Source: Tigriopus japonicus (lineage: Eukaryota > Arthropoda > Copepoda > Harpacticoida > Harpacticidae). From it: 64,000 bases of DNA. Both the position numbers and the translations under genes were made by a program. The stretch lies in NCBI GenBank assembly GCA_010645155.1, contig JAAGOF010000115.1:372001-436000 (forward strand), given 5' to 3'. The notes beneath the pieces were generated by a model. The model ran no database searches, was not told the DNA's origin, and was given only the letters and a program-made list of their open reading frames with translations. Shown piece by piece: positions 1-12,335 of this stretch (the first letter of the stretch is position 1; the number at the start of each line of letters is the position of its first letter).

Positions 1-2400
1 TGACTATTGGTCATTGGAGCAAAAAAGTTTCTTCCTCAAAGAAAACGACCGAGGAATTGGAGGAGGAGAGATTCCGAATCCTCATCACTTCCCAAAAAAC
101 TCATCTTCCGAAACCAAACGTGGAACAACTCAAGGTTTTCTCGCTCTCTCTCTCTCTCCGTTGGAACAAAATTACGCTACAATGGGTTCAGTTTTCCAAA
201 GAGAGACAGGATAGCTCACTCAGATGGTGGGCTCCCCAAATGCTTTGAGAAAGAAAGAAAAAAAGAAAGCTCAAACTGTCAAGCGAAAGACGGAACTTGG
301 GCTATGGTTTTTGAACACTGTTAATTCCATTTTGAGCTTAGGGAGGCCAAAAGTCCCATTCCACTGATGGATCAACGCTCAGGAACCAAAGAAACTGAGT
401 GGAACCACCCGTGCTCTCTTTCGCGGAGGGAAGAAAAAGGAAAATAAGTTTTTTTACATGGCGTCATGCATCATATAATGTTCGAAGATGAAAACTACTC
501 CTCTACTCCTCTCCACGACCTCGACTCCTCTTCAAGGAGTTAATAAACGAGTAAAGCAGTCGTCCTGAACCAAAGAACGAGCCTCACCTTCATAGCTGCA
601 AGCTTCTTCAGAGCGAATGGCTACCAAAACGAACGAGAAGAAAGGGAAACTTTTTCCACTTTCTTTCTCTCGACACAACTTCTTCGCCTTCTTCTTTATC
701 CCATTTTCTCCCAAAATGAGCTACCAACCACCCAGAGTAGTCTGGCGCAACTTTTGCGGAATATCTAAGTTCTTCAAAAAAGATATTGGCCGGACTCATG
801 GAGAAATATAGTTTTGCTCGAGGCCATTAAGAACATTTTGGGATATAAGGAAGCTTCAGACCTGCGGACACGCCCTACCTACGTTAACAAAAACCTGTCT
901 ATCACTTTGAGAGTTGACAAATCAAGACCAAACCACACCCCTACTCACCCAATTATTACCGACATTAAACCTGGCAAATGCCAGAGAATACGTTACATGT
1001 ATCTCGAATCATTTTGAAACACTTTCAGTTTCCAGGCATCGTCTTTAATCTACTCGAGGTTTCTCGGTAAATCAGATCGAGTCAGCCCTTTAAGGCATAC
1101 CTCAATGATCTTTTTTATGAGCTCGTTCCAAAGTACATTCATGCAATGCAAGCGAACAATTGTGTCGTTGCTGCTGCGTTATTGTCATAATTCAGCTCTT
1201 TGGTGTCGTCTTAATGACGTTTTGGTCAGGTTAGAGGGTGAGAAAAATGAAAGATTAGGCCCATTGGCTAAATATCTTGGTCAGTGTCTTTTCGGAGTTT
1301 TAACGATTAAGAGGCATTCTTGCAGTAGGCTTAATAATGTGCATGTGCATGCCCTCTCAAAGAGCTCAGATTAGATTTGCAATTTGGACTTTGAGGGCAA
1401 GTACGTAAGATCAAAGATGTCAGAGTTTTCGGCAAGTATATATTTATTAAAACCTTTAGGAGAAAACCAACTGTTTACTGTAAAAGAAGCAAAACAACAA
1501 TTACAGTACTGTTATTTTTTTTAAGTGACTAGACCTCGGAAGCTCATGTGAAAGAAGCGTCTTCAGAACACTAGCGACAGTGGCTTTAACATGAAGCTTT
1601 AAAAGTGCAAACCAACCGGGAAGCGCAAGAAAAACAAAATAGAGCAAACAGAATCTTTTGACCGAGAAAATATCCATAGAAAGCCTTGAATACATCTTAT
1701 TTTGTCATCCAATGACTAGATTTATTCTTTTTGGCATGATCTATAAATATTGATTGCAAACTAGAATTCCATTTCTACTTGAACTTCCTGATTGACGGTG
1801 GCGACAACAATTGCAAACAAACAATTGAACCTTTAAAACAGCCAAACAACTTGACCGCGTTGACGCTTCGTTCTCATGAGCTTCTTTAACTAGACCAAGA
1901 CTTCTTGACTAGACCATACCTCGGTTGTTATACTAGCATGTTATGATTATTAAAATCCTTCGATTAAAACCGTTGCTGTCATTTGCGTTTCCCTAATTAC
2001 CGGGGAAAATTCTCTTTTGCTGAGCAAATTCCGAATCTGAATACTATCTCAAATATCTCATCTAGAATAAGAAACAAATTTCCTTTATACGAAAATGATC
2101 ATCCGACCTCTAGAATCCAAAAATCTATCAACTATTAAGAACAGAATATTTCAAGGCCAAGCCACAAATGGGAAAGGGTATGTTTGGGTGACCTTAACAA
2201 TACCTTTATTCTGGGGTTTCCCGGGATGTCTTTGCCGCCACAAAGGGTCCTTAAAACGAAAACGAATGGACTCGATTTCAGCGGAAACTGCATCAGTCTC
2301 TCGATTCTTTGAACAAAAGTGCCAAGGACAATCAGATGAGAAACTCAAGCAAACAGCTTTCCTTGTTTGCGTTCAACGATTCTAATGTGTCGTAATGAGG
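1..2400. other. No supported gene
   Basis: Non-coding in appearance. It holds the CT run at 144-159, a small hairpin with ACTCCT/AGGAGT arms at 524-540, and an AT-richer part at 1400-2100. Frames are at most 105 codons and unsupported. Confidence 0.6.
144..159. repeat. (CT)n microsatellite
   Basis: A CT dinucleotide run of about 16 bp, followed at 247-269 by an impure GAAA run. Confidence 0.85.
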
Positions 2401-3018
2401 CTCAGAATTATCGCGATGGTGATCTCATTATGAGCCCCCCTCAAACTTCAAGAGTTGTTCTCCATTCCCACGTGATATCGCCATCTGCCATCTCGAAAAC
2501 CAGCTCCTTCCATTTGTATGGATGTCTCAACGAACAAGACGCATGCATGTATGCAACCATCCATCCATCCAAACATCCATTCCAAAGAGATGATGCAGAG
2601 ACCAAGCAAGAAGTGGCGAATGATTGCTCTCCAAGTGTATTGATTAGCAGTGTGAGCTTTTACGCCTTGATCAGCTAATGCAGTGAGAATTGTAGTGGTG
2701 GTATTAGCCGACCAACCCCACCATATCAAAATAGTCCACCAGATCGAGGCAAGCAGGCAGTTGAGCAGCCCAAGGCCTGACTGACGATTTGATGTGGTTG
2801 TTAAGAAGGGCGTTGATGAAGATCTTCTTTTCTTGTTTGAGTGAGAGTGATTTCTTCTGGTTTGTTTCCAAGCCAAGATGGCTCGACTCAAGGAAGGCAG
2901 GAAGGCGGACTCACTCTTTAGTTTGATGGCTTCCAATGCAAGAAATAAGAGAGATAGATTCCACAAGTGCAATGATGACAGGTTTTGCAAAAAAATCCCT
3001 CCTCCAACACTTGGCTCT

Positions 3019-3129
3019 TCACTCACTCACTCACTCGCTCAGTCAGTCAGTCATTCGCTCATTCGGGCTTCAATATTTGTTCTTCAACCTCGGGCCAAGT
3101 GGTTGGTTGGTTGGTCGGTTGGCTGGTTG
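3019..3129. repeat. ACTC/AGTC array followed by GGTT array
   Basis: 3019-3065 is built of ACTC, then AGTC and ATTC tetramers. 3100-3129 is an imperfect GGTT run. A further pure GGTT run is at 3486-3502. Confidence 0.9.
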
Positions 3130-3560
3130 TTCGTAATGGCTTTTCTTGACGATTATCTGGCCTTCTCAATTATAGGAACATTGCCGCGGAGCCTTCGAGA
3201 GATACATCCAAGAGCTATAATCTAGGGCGTTGTGTCGAGAGCATTACCATTTAGGTCAGCCAACAACCAAGAGGAGCCTATTATGGAGGTACCTACGTCC
3301 GTTCGTCCGTCCGTATGCTACATTACTTTTGCGGGGTCGTACTTCATCCGTTTCGCAGTTGAGCACCTCTGTCCAAGCAAAATTTGCCCATGCAATTTAT
3401 TCCACATTAGCTCTGGCCTCCAAGATGACAACTCGGATACCTCTGTCATGATTCTAAAACCTCTTATCCGTCCACCTCCAAGATGGGTTGGTTGGTTGGT
3501 TGTTCTTTAGCAGGACAAGCTATGAACTGTACATCGTTGGTTACGTCGAGTTAGTGCATG

Positions 3561-3577
3561 CACACACACACACACAC
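3561..3577. repeat. (CA)n microsatellite
   Basis: Pure CA repeat of 17 bp. Confidence 0.9.
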
Positions 3578-5342
3578 CTCAGAGATCCGATAACAAACCG
3601 CAATTCTTCGACAAGACTCTTCACTCACTTGGTTGTTCTGATTACGAGAACCAATTAGATACTGAAATTGACGTCCAAATTCGTGCATTGCTGAGACTGG
3701 CCCAGGGAAACTGTGACTAACAAGATAAATAAGGGGTTCGAGACAATGGATCTAAATATGATTTGGCTTCAAGCTAATCAACTAACGAGGCGTTGCATCA
3801 ATAACCAATCCATATCGTCGCGGATTTAGAGCTTGCTATTGAGATTCTACGGTTCGCTTCAAAATGATAATGCATCATCCATTCTCAAATGGGGGGGAAG
3901 GACTGCTAAAGTGATCCGATCTCACTCCATGACCACATAGTTATTGATTTGTCGGTTCATGCGGTCGCTTTCTTCCGCTACAAGTATACTGTATGTAGGT
4001 ACTACCTATATTTTAGGTTTTAAAGCCTCGTGGCGTTCCATGGAAGGATGGCTGTTGTTGTTCTGAGTCCAACTCTGGTCTCGAAGATTGAAATGGACCG
4101 ACAACACTCAATTTGATGGGGATGGACATTGACCAGTTTTATGTGAGGTGATGACCATTCTCAGTGGGCTACTTGCCCGAATTCCGTTAAAACTGGTCAC
4201 ATTTAATTGGATGTGGCTTTATTCCCTTCACCACGGGAGAACAACTGTGTGGATGTACAAGTAAGTAGTGGTCCATTTCATCGTTATCGTCGTCGACTTC
4301 GTCGTGCAAAGTTAAAGCCGTTGCTCAAGTAGTCTCTCTCTTTCTCTATATGGAGTGAGTGTACTACTACTAGTGCTTCTTTTATACCTTCACATGGGTC
4401 TTCTTTGCCTCACATTGCTCGGTCGTGGACGAAAAAGGGTTAACACGAAAAGAGTTGGTGAAGATATAATCGTATTACACACCAAGTCCAAAACGACTCG
4501 TATGTTTTCGGCGGCCAGCAATACATACAGTACATACAACCAAGTGAGTGAGTGCCTCCTTGTATGTACTACTGACTGATCAAGCATGGGCTCCCATTTA
4601 GAGAGAGCTCACTGCGATTGAGTGATATTTTGAGAGTTCCTGGCCGACATTTGTTCTCACATTAAATTGTCAAAAGAGACTTTTGGCTGCAATCCAAGTA
4701 GTTTACATTGCCCACGGACTCACTCACTTCTTACTCAGTGACGGAACGGTCGATACCCAAGGTACATTTGCAAATCTTTTTATTTCCTACCCCCTTTTAT
4801 GGCACATACATATTCAGGCACTGACGTTTATGCCGCTATAATGCATAGCCAAATGAACGTAAAACCCGAGTTATCCTCCCTCCCCTAAAGCCAGGTGAAG
4901 CAAAGAGGAAGGAAAAAATCATCATCATCATCATATTCTCACTTTGGGACAAGTGCGACTTTGAATTTAAATACGATTTCGGACGAACATCTGTTATTAT
5001 TGCATTTCAGGACTTATCATAAACGACGAAATTGGTAGTCACAACCAAACACGATTGATTGCATTCCCTCGAGAGAGAGAGAAAACAAAGCTTGCTTCTC
5101 TTCAAATTGATCGAATACGGCGAAAAAAAGAGGAAGAAAAAACCTCCGGAATCAAATATACAGTAAGGGTTAAATCCACTCAAGCATGCACATCCCAACA
5201 CTGCATTGAACACCACTTCAGTCAGTATATGTTTCCAATTACTAATTTTAAGCCGTGTTTAAAAAACGCTTTTAAGGAAAAGTGCTTGAACTAAAGCAAC
5301 GAACACATCAAAACGAATTGATCAGATTCCTATTTTTAAGCA

Positions 5343-5362
5343 GTGTTCCAATGTGTTCCAAT
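5343..5362. repeat. Perfect 10-bp tandem pair containing TGTTCCA
   Basis: GTGTTCCAAT occurs twice head to tail. This is the only direct tandem of the TGTTCCA word seen. Confidence 0.85.
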
Positions 5363-7537
5363 TTCAATCAAATATTGGAGCCCTCGGCATTTTATTCTTT
5401 GCGATCGACACATTTGCTCAGAGGGGATTATGGGACTTAAATCAGCCAAAAAGGGTTGCTAGACGAGGGATTTCGCCAAAGCACGTCCCTACGTACGAAT
5501 TGTAGGTTGAGTAAGGATGTTGGGATGTTGGATGCACACTTGGGCAGAGATAGAACCACTATTGAAGCACCCAAGAGAGTAAAGAAGGGTCGTTGAGGCG
5601 ACGGAATGGGGGTCGAGGGTGGTTCCAAAAGTTTTGGAATCGCAATATTTGGAACCCTTGAGCATTGAACCATTGTTTGTTTCTGTCAATTGGAAATGGT
5701 CCCCTGGAAAGTTCATGCTTGAAAGAACGATTCCGTTTCATGTGTGAAATCTATTCTCCTTGCCTTCTTCCTCAAGAAAACGAGCGCATGGTTTTGCTCC
5801 TTGAGTTCGGTCCATTTTTTTTATCGCTGATGAATGATACACAAAGAGGCGCTAAGAAAAAAATATAGAAACTTGTTCCATCAATGAACATTCCTCCAAT
5901 TCCCAAAATTGACCTGTTCACCTATTGAACGAACTCAAGGCCAGTTTGCCTTGGCCTTAGTCTCCGTTAAAGGCTTCTTCGATAGTTTAGACAGGTCAGT
6001 TAACCCGATCGAACCCTTCAATAAAATGATTTATTGTCGTCAGCATCAGAGGAGGGATATAATGAACGCATTTTAATGGTTGGTAATTTCTTGAAAAGCT
6101 TTCAAAACTCAATTAAAGGGTCTTTACAGTCGATTTCCATTAGAAGTTCCGTGTCAGATTTAGATTTGTTCGAGTGTTGTGACTATTTAACAGAGGTATC
6201 AAGCTCTTTATTTGGTAAACATATGTTTGGATTAATAACTTTCCATTAATATCCCGACATCAAGGTATATTTGGAAACAGGAGCGGAACAAGTTTTCAGG
6301 GCAAAATTCTTCCTTGAGGATATATGGGACGTAATATAAGGCGAAAAAAATCGTTAGCATTTGGTTACAACGCAATTGACTGCAATCAACTTTTCCGAGT
6401 CTTTTCGTATGATTCTTATCAGAATTCGTTAGAAGTGGCCAACAAAGTTTGTGGTCGGTCGGCTGGCATCCAAAAAAACTTTTACCATTTCAAAGCAGCA
6501 TCTTTCATTTCCAAGTCAGTTGTGTACCTACAAAAGATAGATAAAATGTTGTACTTTGAATCCTCGTTCTTTCTTCATTTTTTTGTTGTCCCTCAGGGAG
6601 CAAAGCGTGCTCCAGCCAAAGAATGACAGGATGAATGTGTGTGTGAGTGTGAGGTAAATGACCGTTTTGTTGAAACATATTGAATGAAAGCTGGGAAAAC
6701 GAAGAGGAGCAATTAAGTCTTTTGACATTTTCACTGCCCTCTTTCAGCTTGAAAGACAAAAGACGCCACGTTTCAACACCCAATCGGCCAGACACCCTGA
6801 GAACTGGATAAGAAAGCAAACAGAACGAGCGGCTGTAGTGAAAAAAGGGTACTCATTCAAACGCCCCTGTCTCGGAGTTTTGAAACATAATAGGACCCTT
6901 TAATTAATGATGTCTCCTACAGCCTCTCATACAACACGTGTTTGCCTATGATACTTGTTACTAGGTATTGGTGTGATTATTCTTGGAGGAGTAGGTCAGG
7001 ATACACACACTACTATATAGTTTGTACCAGGTGAGAACGAACTCGAGAGTGGTTCCATTCGATTGGGAGGATGTTCCATCAAGTACTTTGAGTAATGGCT
7101 CAGCTCGGAGATGATGGATCTTGAGCTGACACACAATACTAATACCTTTTGGGGAGGTTTCTCACCGGTTTCCATTGTTGTGGTTTGTCTCGGCAAAAGT
7201 TTTCCCAACATCGGTTGATACATCCAAGCGAACTTCTACCTTGAACCTTATATAATATAGTCTAGTACTGAAGGTTCGAACTATGGACACTTTATGAGGC
7301 CGAGTCAAGCTCGCTCATTCCTCACTCAGCACCTCTGCCGGTCTCGTTCTGGCTGTGATCCCTGGTAAATTCCTAAGGTGCCAAGAATGGTTGGAGCCAG
7401 ATATGAACTAAGCCATATTTCGGCCTCTGCACCAGGCCAGGTTGCCTGCCTTGATTGTGTTTCTACATGATTGCATCTGCCCAGGGAAAGAAGGAACGAA
7501 GGAACGAACTCTAAGGCACGGTTACAGAGAGGAGGGC

Positions 7538-7540
<3 letters not shown>

Positions 7541-7570
<30 letters not shown>
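7541..7570. repeat. (AG)n microsatellite
   Basis: Pure AG repeat of 30 bp, the longest uninterrupted dinucleotide run in the window. Confidence 0.95.
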
Positions 7571-7576
<6 letters not shown>

Positions 7577-8352
7577 GACGCAATGATCCATCTTTTCTGC
7601 CATCCACAGGCTTGTTCCACCTTTAGGCCTTCAAATGACGTTCCTTGCTCTCGATCTGAGGGATGTCTGTCTAGTCCTGAACAATCCTCTACTGCCACTA
7701 ACTACTTAGAGGCCTCGAAAATAATAATAACAATATACGAGTGAATGGCCCGCAGAGCTTTGGAACACGCTCTGTTAACCTCAAACTAGGTCAGCATTGG
7801 CCAAGACGTAGTAAGAAGAAGAAGAACGAGAAAGGCCATGCCGACGACGCTTGTTCCACTTTTCGGGAACCAGACGGAGGATTTCACAGAGGCCATGATA
7901 ATCAGGCCTACTTAAGTGTTCGAGCAAGTCGAACGAGACACTCATCGGAAGATATTGAATTTCAGACACCAGGCTTTGGCTTGTGCTCAGACGAGAACAT
8001 AAATATTTGTGCCAGGTTCAATGGAGGCCTTATCAAGTTCCATCTTGTCGAGCACTTTGAACTGGGAAAAAAGCTGCGATATTGTCTTTCTCTTATTGCC
8101 ACCGTCATTTGACATTCAAAACCTCGATTAAGTTCCAATCTTTGAACTAAAGCCATTTGCGTAGATCGACTCTAAATATGACTCATGTATTATTAGATAT
8201 GGCGTATACGGCACGTATCTTTAGGAGTTGATGACCTCGTCAGGTCATGTGGTCGGCTAAACGTTAAGTGGAAACATATTTGCAGCATTTCGTGGGAATC
8301 AAGTGCCCCAAAGGTGACGAATGCATTTATACTGTCTCGTGCCTTCGACTCC

Positions 8353-8950
8353 ATGATTCCTAGCTTTGGAACAAACACATCGGAAAAACACACAACGCAC
8401 GTGGATGGAGACATCTGTCTGGGTCCAAATCTCCAGGATTACGACTCTATTGCTTGTTCAAAGAGGAATAACACAATAACGTCAAGACAGATTATGAAGC
8501 TATTTTTTCCAGTTTGTGTCCTAGAACTCCGGCAAATGGAAAATTTCTCTTCATTTTATCTAGAGGTAAAGTCGAACGGCTTGTGAGGGAAACTCTTCGT
8601 CTGAAAATTGCTTTCTACTAAAGTATATTTTCAACACACATTTGCGCAAAGAGGCTTCCAAAAGGAAGAGGGGGAAAGATAACCCAGTCAGTTTTCAAAG
8701 TGTCTTAAAGTCCCTCAAGAGCGGCCATATCGATCAAGGTTGTGCGCACATGAAGACATCGCCTTTTGAGGTTAATAACCGACAACCACGTGTTCCTAGT
8801 TTTGTAGTAGAAAGCACTCAGACTGACTTTGACTCACTACAGGTAAAAGGAGACGATGAAGGGGAGGATCGAGGAGTTTTGAAGACAGACTTCGTGGTTC
8901 GGATTTCAGACGGCCTTCTTCTGATCAGGGAAGACAGACAGAAAATATAA
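8353..8950 (+). CDS. Two-exon gene model, charged protein of unknown function
   Basis: Exon 1 is 8353-8565 and exon 2 is 8624-8950, ending in TAA. The 58-nt intron begins GTAAAG after CTAGAG and ends TTCTACTAAAG. Both exons meet in phase 0, giving 179 residues. ATG at 8353 is the first ATG of a frame already open from 8314, so the true start may lie upstream. Exon 2 carries a basic cluster (KRKRGK) shortly after the junction and an acidic run (GDDEGEDRG) further on. In exon 2, G at codon positions 1/2/3 is about 36/21/23 percent, one of the strongest periodicities in the window. No domain is recognised. The acceptor is only moderately pyrimidine-rich, and CTACAG|GTAAAA inside exon 2 could be another donor. 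Confidence 0.35.
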
Positions 8951-10801
8951 GATTCAAGGCGTGATCTGACTCAATCCTTAGAGCGGGAAATGTCTGGGAC
9001 ACGTTGATCATGTGACAAAAGTCAATTGGAACACTGGGCGTGGATCGTCTTTTTCATTTGTTCGAGGGAACAATTTGGAGTTCGAGGACGTCGCTCAATG
9101 ATGATGTTTTGACAGATGTCAAGATGTTATTTTGTGGACAAGACTTCATCTACCCCCCTTCCTATCGCGATTGGCATCCCTGAAGAGAATTGGGCATCGA
9201 AACGAGGGTCAATTTAGCGACTGAGTCCAGCCACGTGGGTCCATTGAAGGCTCAACGAATTTCTCAGACCAGTTTTTTCGTACTATACTACGCCGACTTG
9301 ATTGAACGAGTGAGTGAGAGAGCGAGGAAGCCCAGAATCTTCTTCTTCTTTAGGGCAAAGTCTGGAGCAATATTTTGATAACATTGTTCCATTCCAATCA
9401 GCCTTCATAACAGAGCAGCAGGAACCTACGTAGGATGCTTACGAAAATATTCAAGGACCCGCATTCAATAAAGAAAAAAACACGAAGGGACCCCGCCGTC
9501 TTGAAACCTTGGAACATGGACCCCCGACCATTTTTTGCTACCTTTCCAATGTTGATACACACGAGCCCATTGAACTTGGCATGGGTGGTGACGAGAAAGG
9601 TGTTGATATGAAAGAATGCCCATTGATGGATCACATTGTGTACGAGCTGTTTGCCTTTCTGGCTAGACGGATGAACAATCGGCTCATTCGAAAAAATATT
9701 GTTCCACACATCATGTCGAGGTTTACACGCTGTACTTGAGAGCACTACTCAAGACATACTAAGCGAGCCAGCCAGCCAAAAAAAGATAACCAGACATTAG
9801 CTTGGTGTGTTTTGAAATAAGCCTTTCCAATCCCTCAAAATGGTCTGACATGTGGAAAACGGGGTCATCATCGGGCTCAAGGGGCTTTTTTGGCTAGTCA
9901 AAGTAGTGGGTGGTGGTGTTACTTAACCATACACACCACCACTGTTCATTGTATGAAGTGTGCCATGATGGATATCTACCTGTATGGATCCAACGGACTC
10001 ATTGACCGAAGGAGGGTTACTTGTAGTTGGAGCAATTTTTTACCACTATACTAGACCGACCACTTGAAGGCTCCGTTTTCCCGTTTACAAACATAGACGT
10101 GGAGCAAGGTTTGTAAGGCTAGAATGAATATCAGATTCTGGAGAATGAATCTAGGTCAGACAAGTAAATGGTTTTCCGATATGGTTCAAGAAGAGCTTAT
10201 TTGTTCGACGAGTGTCAAGAAACGATCTGGAGAGATACATTTGGAATATTGGAACATGCATTGCTCTCAGGGTCAATAGATTTGGGTATTCCTATTTACG
10301 ACATGTCCTCTATGAGGAATGGAGTGACTAATGAGTGAGAACTTATTGGGTAATTGTCATGTCTCTTTTTATAGAAACCCCTTTTTCCATATTACGCATT
10401 GTCGTGTCTCGTGGCGAGGTCGTCTTATTTCGTTCTTCCAGAACTCGCTTTATTTTTCTTTTGGACCTCAAGTAAATCTGCAATGTCATTAGTTGTCTTA
10501 TAATTGCACACAATTTATGGCCCAACATTGCATAGGGTCAATGCCATTTAGGAGAATGCCATTGCCCTTTCAGACAAGTTCCATTTCAACTGCCAACGAT
10601 CCTAAGGAGCATCGAATACTTATTCCATTTCCAGTTTCGGCGTTTTTTTTTTTCGCTCGTTGCACTTTGCATTTTATTTCTGAGAACCCTTTGCGTACTC
10701 ACCCTGAATCTCTTCTAACTAACTTGAACATTCGTTCATTTACGAAAACCTATTTGAATCGATTTTCAGCCTCCTCCGTATAACTACATGGTAGTGATGT
10801 G
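8951..10801. other. No firm gene; one weak frame
   Basis: 9434-9739 (+) is open for 101 codons after CCTACGTAG, with G at codon position 1 near 28 percent. The opposite strand is open too (9398-9745), so neither is called. The inverted repeat at 9910-9942 is here. Confidence 0.5.
9910..9942. repeat. Inverted repeat, 10-bp arms
   Basis: GTGGTGGTGT (9910-9919) and ACACCACCAC (9933-9942) are separated by 13 nt. Confidence 0.75.
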
Positions 10802-11098
10802 TTTCGAACCGGGAGTGCTGCCATTTTTTACTCGGAAGTTTATCATTGTTGATTAGGGCAGGTTGTATTGAACGTTTTCAAAAAGACCTAAACAGGGACC
10901 AATTTGGCAACACTCGAACTAGTTCGATTTCAAGTTCCATCAGTAGCTATACTTTTGGATTTCGAGTTGGCAGTGCTGCCATATTTTATGACGTCTCTAG
11001 TTAAGAAGATTAGTTGGGGGTCAACTTTTTGACCTTAAAATCCAAAGTGGCAAAACTCGGCCAAAAATCCAACTCGAAACCCATCAGTACTACATGGT
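10802..11098. repeat. Old tandem duplication, about 158-bp unit
   Basis: Copy A (10802-10959) and copy B (10960-11098) share the same order of blocks: TTTCGA, AGTGCTGCCAT followed by a T/A-rich run, a GACCT block, TGGCAA-ACTCG, then CCATCAGTA. Several small indels separate them. No coding frame is conserved between copies. It is probably part of a decayed repetitive element. Confidence 0.65.
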
Positions 11099-11482
11099 GG
11101 ATTAACAGAATTTTCATGAAGAGAGGTTTCTCCTCCACATTGGAAAAGTTCCGATTTTGGGAATTTCCCTGGATTTCCCCAAAAGTGCGTAAAACCCTTG
11201 GTCCTCCGCAAACCAGAATAAATGTTTGCTAAGAATTGATGAATACAAATAAAAGTCGAACCGTCTGGGATTGGATGGATGCTCATTAGCCTGTCCCAAA
11301 AATTTGTTGATGCATCACAAAATTAAAGACATACAGTACATAATAACCCAGGCAATAAGAAGATGCGTCAGACTTTTGAGGTCGAATCTCTGACTGTGAG
11401 AGCATAAATGAGTGGCGTGTTTGGGCATTGGCATTGGGATAGCTTGGCGAAATGGATTCACATGTCGAACTCGTCTACGACG

Positions 11483-11496
11483 CAGTATATATACTG
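11483..11496. repeat. 14-bp palindrome CAGTATATATACTG
   Basis: Perfect self-complementary AT-rich block. Confidence 0.75.
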
Positions 11497-12311
11497 AATA
11501 TCGTTTCTGTTCATCTACGTGGAAAACGGAACACGTATGGCTAGACACATATTTTCCCTGACAATGGAGGTCAACAACACAAGGAGATATAAACCCAGCC
11601 TCGATATTCATTACTCGACGAGGTTTTGTGGCTCATGAAAATAATTTCGTCAGTTATGCGGAGATAGGTACTAAGAGCACCTTCCTCCTTCACTTTGCGA
11701 ATGGGTTCCCTTCAATTCCCCTTTAAGGCAATCAGATCTCCATCAATGGGATTTATAGACTGGAAAACATTCAAGTTGCGAACATATGTCCGGCTATAAA
11801 ATACCAATTACTCCAACTACTCCTTCCCAATGGAGCTCAGGCAAACCGACAGGCTGTTGGAGAGGCACACTTTGTGGCAGGAGCTTCGGATGATGAGTTT
11901 ACGGGTTCACGAACAATCTAGAAAATGAAAGATCCACCAAGAGATCATGGAACCTTCCTTCCTTCCCCCTGACCAAATGGACGGACGTAGTACAGAGTGG
12001 TCTATAAACCTTAAGGCATTAAGCGTCGACCAAAGGACGAAAATAACCTCGTTCGTTTGCCTCCTTTCTTCCTTTCTTTTCTTTTCTTCGTTTCCTTGTG
12101 TGTCCAACTGTCCATTGAGGCCGGATTCTCGATTCTCCACCCTCCTTCGCCTCATCTCATCTCAGGGGTCTTCTATTCAATGGACAATTTCCACGGGCCA
12201 ATTGCCTTTTTTTTCAGGATTCCAGGACCGGAATGCTCGGAAGTTACATTTCCTATGCATTGGTTCCGCCCAGAAACGTAAAGATTCCTCCTCTCGTTCG
12301 CTCTCCTGAAT

Positions 12312-12335
12312 AGTACTTTCATACATGAAAGTACT
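12312..12335. repeat. Near-perfect 24-bp palindrome
   Basis: AGTACTTTCAT and its exact complement flank a central AC. The arms are 11 bp. Confidence 0.85.

Larger units (their letters stand above)
2401..8300. other. Repeat-containing DNA without supported gene
   Basis: It holds a CATC run (2558-2570), ACTC/GGTT arrays, a CA run, an ATC run (4918-4934), the 10-bp tandem at 5343 and the AG run at 7541. Several TGTTCCA words lie at 5345-7860. GTAAGT follows a short ATG frame at about 4262 but has no partner. Confidence 0.55.

Noticed and set aside
2448..3026. Minus-strand frame of 192 codons, the longest in the window
   Set aside because: It starts at GTG, crosses the CATC and ACTC repeats, and has no splice or domain support. 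Its length is near the chance maximum.
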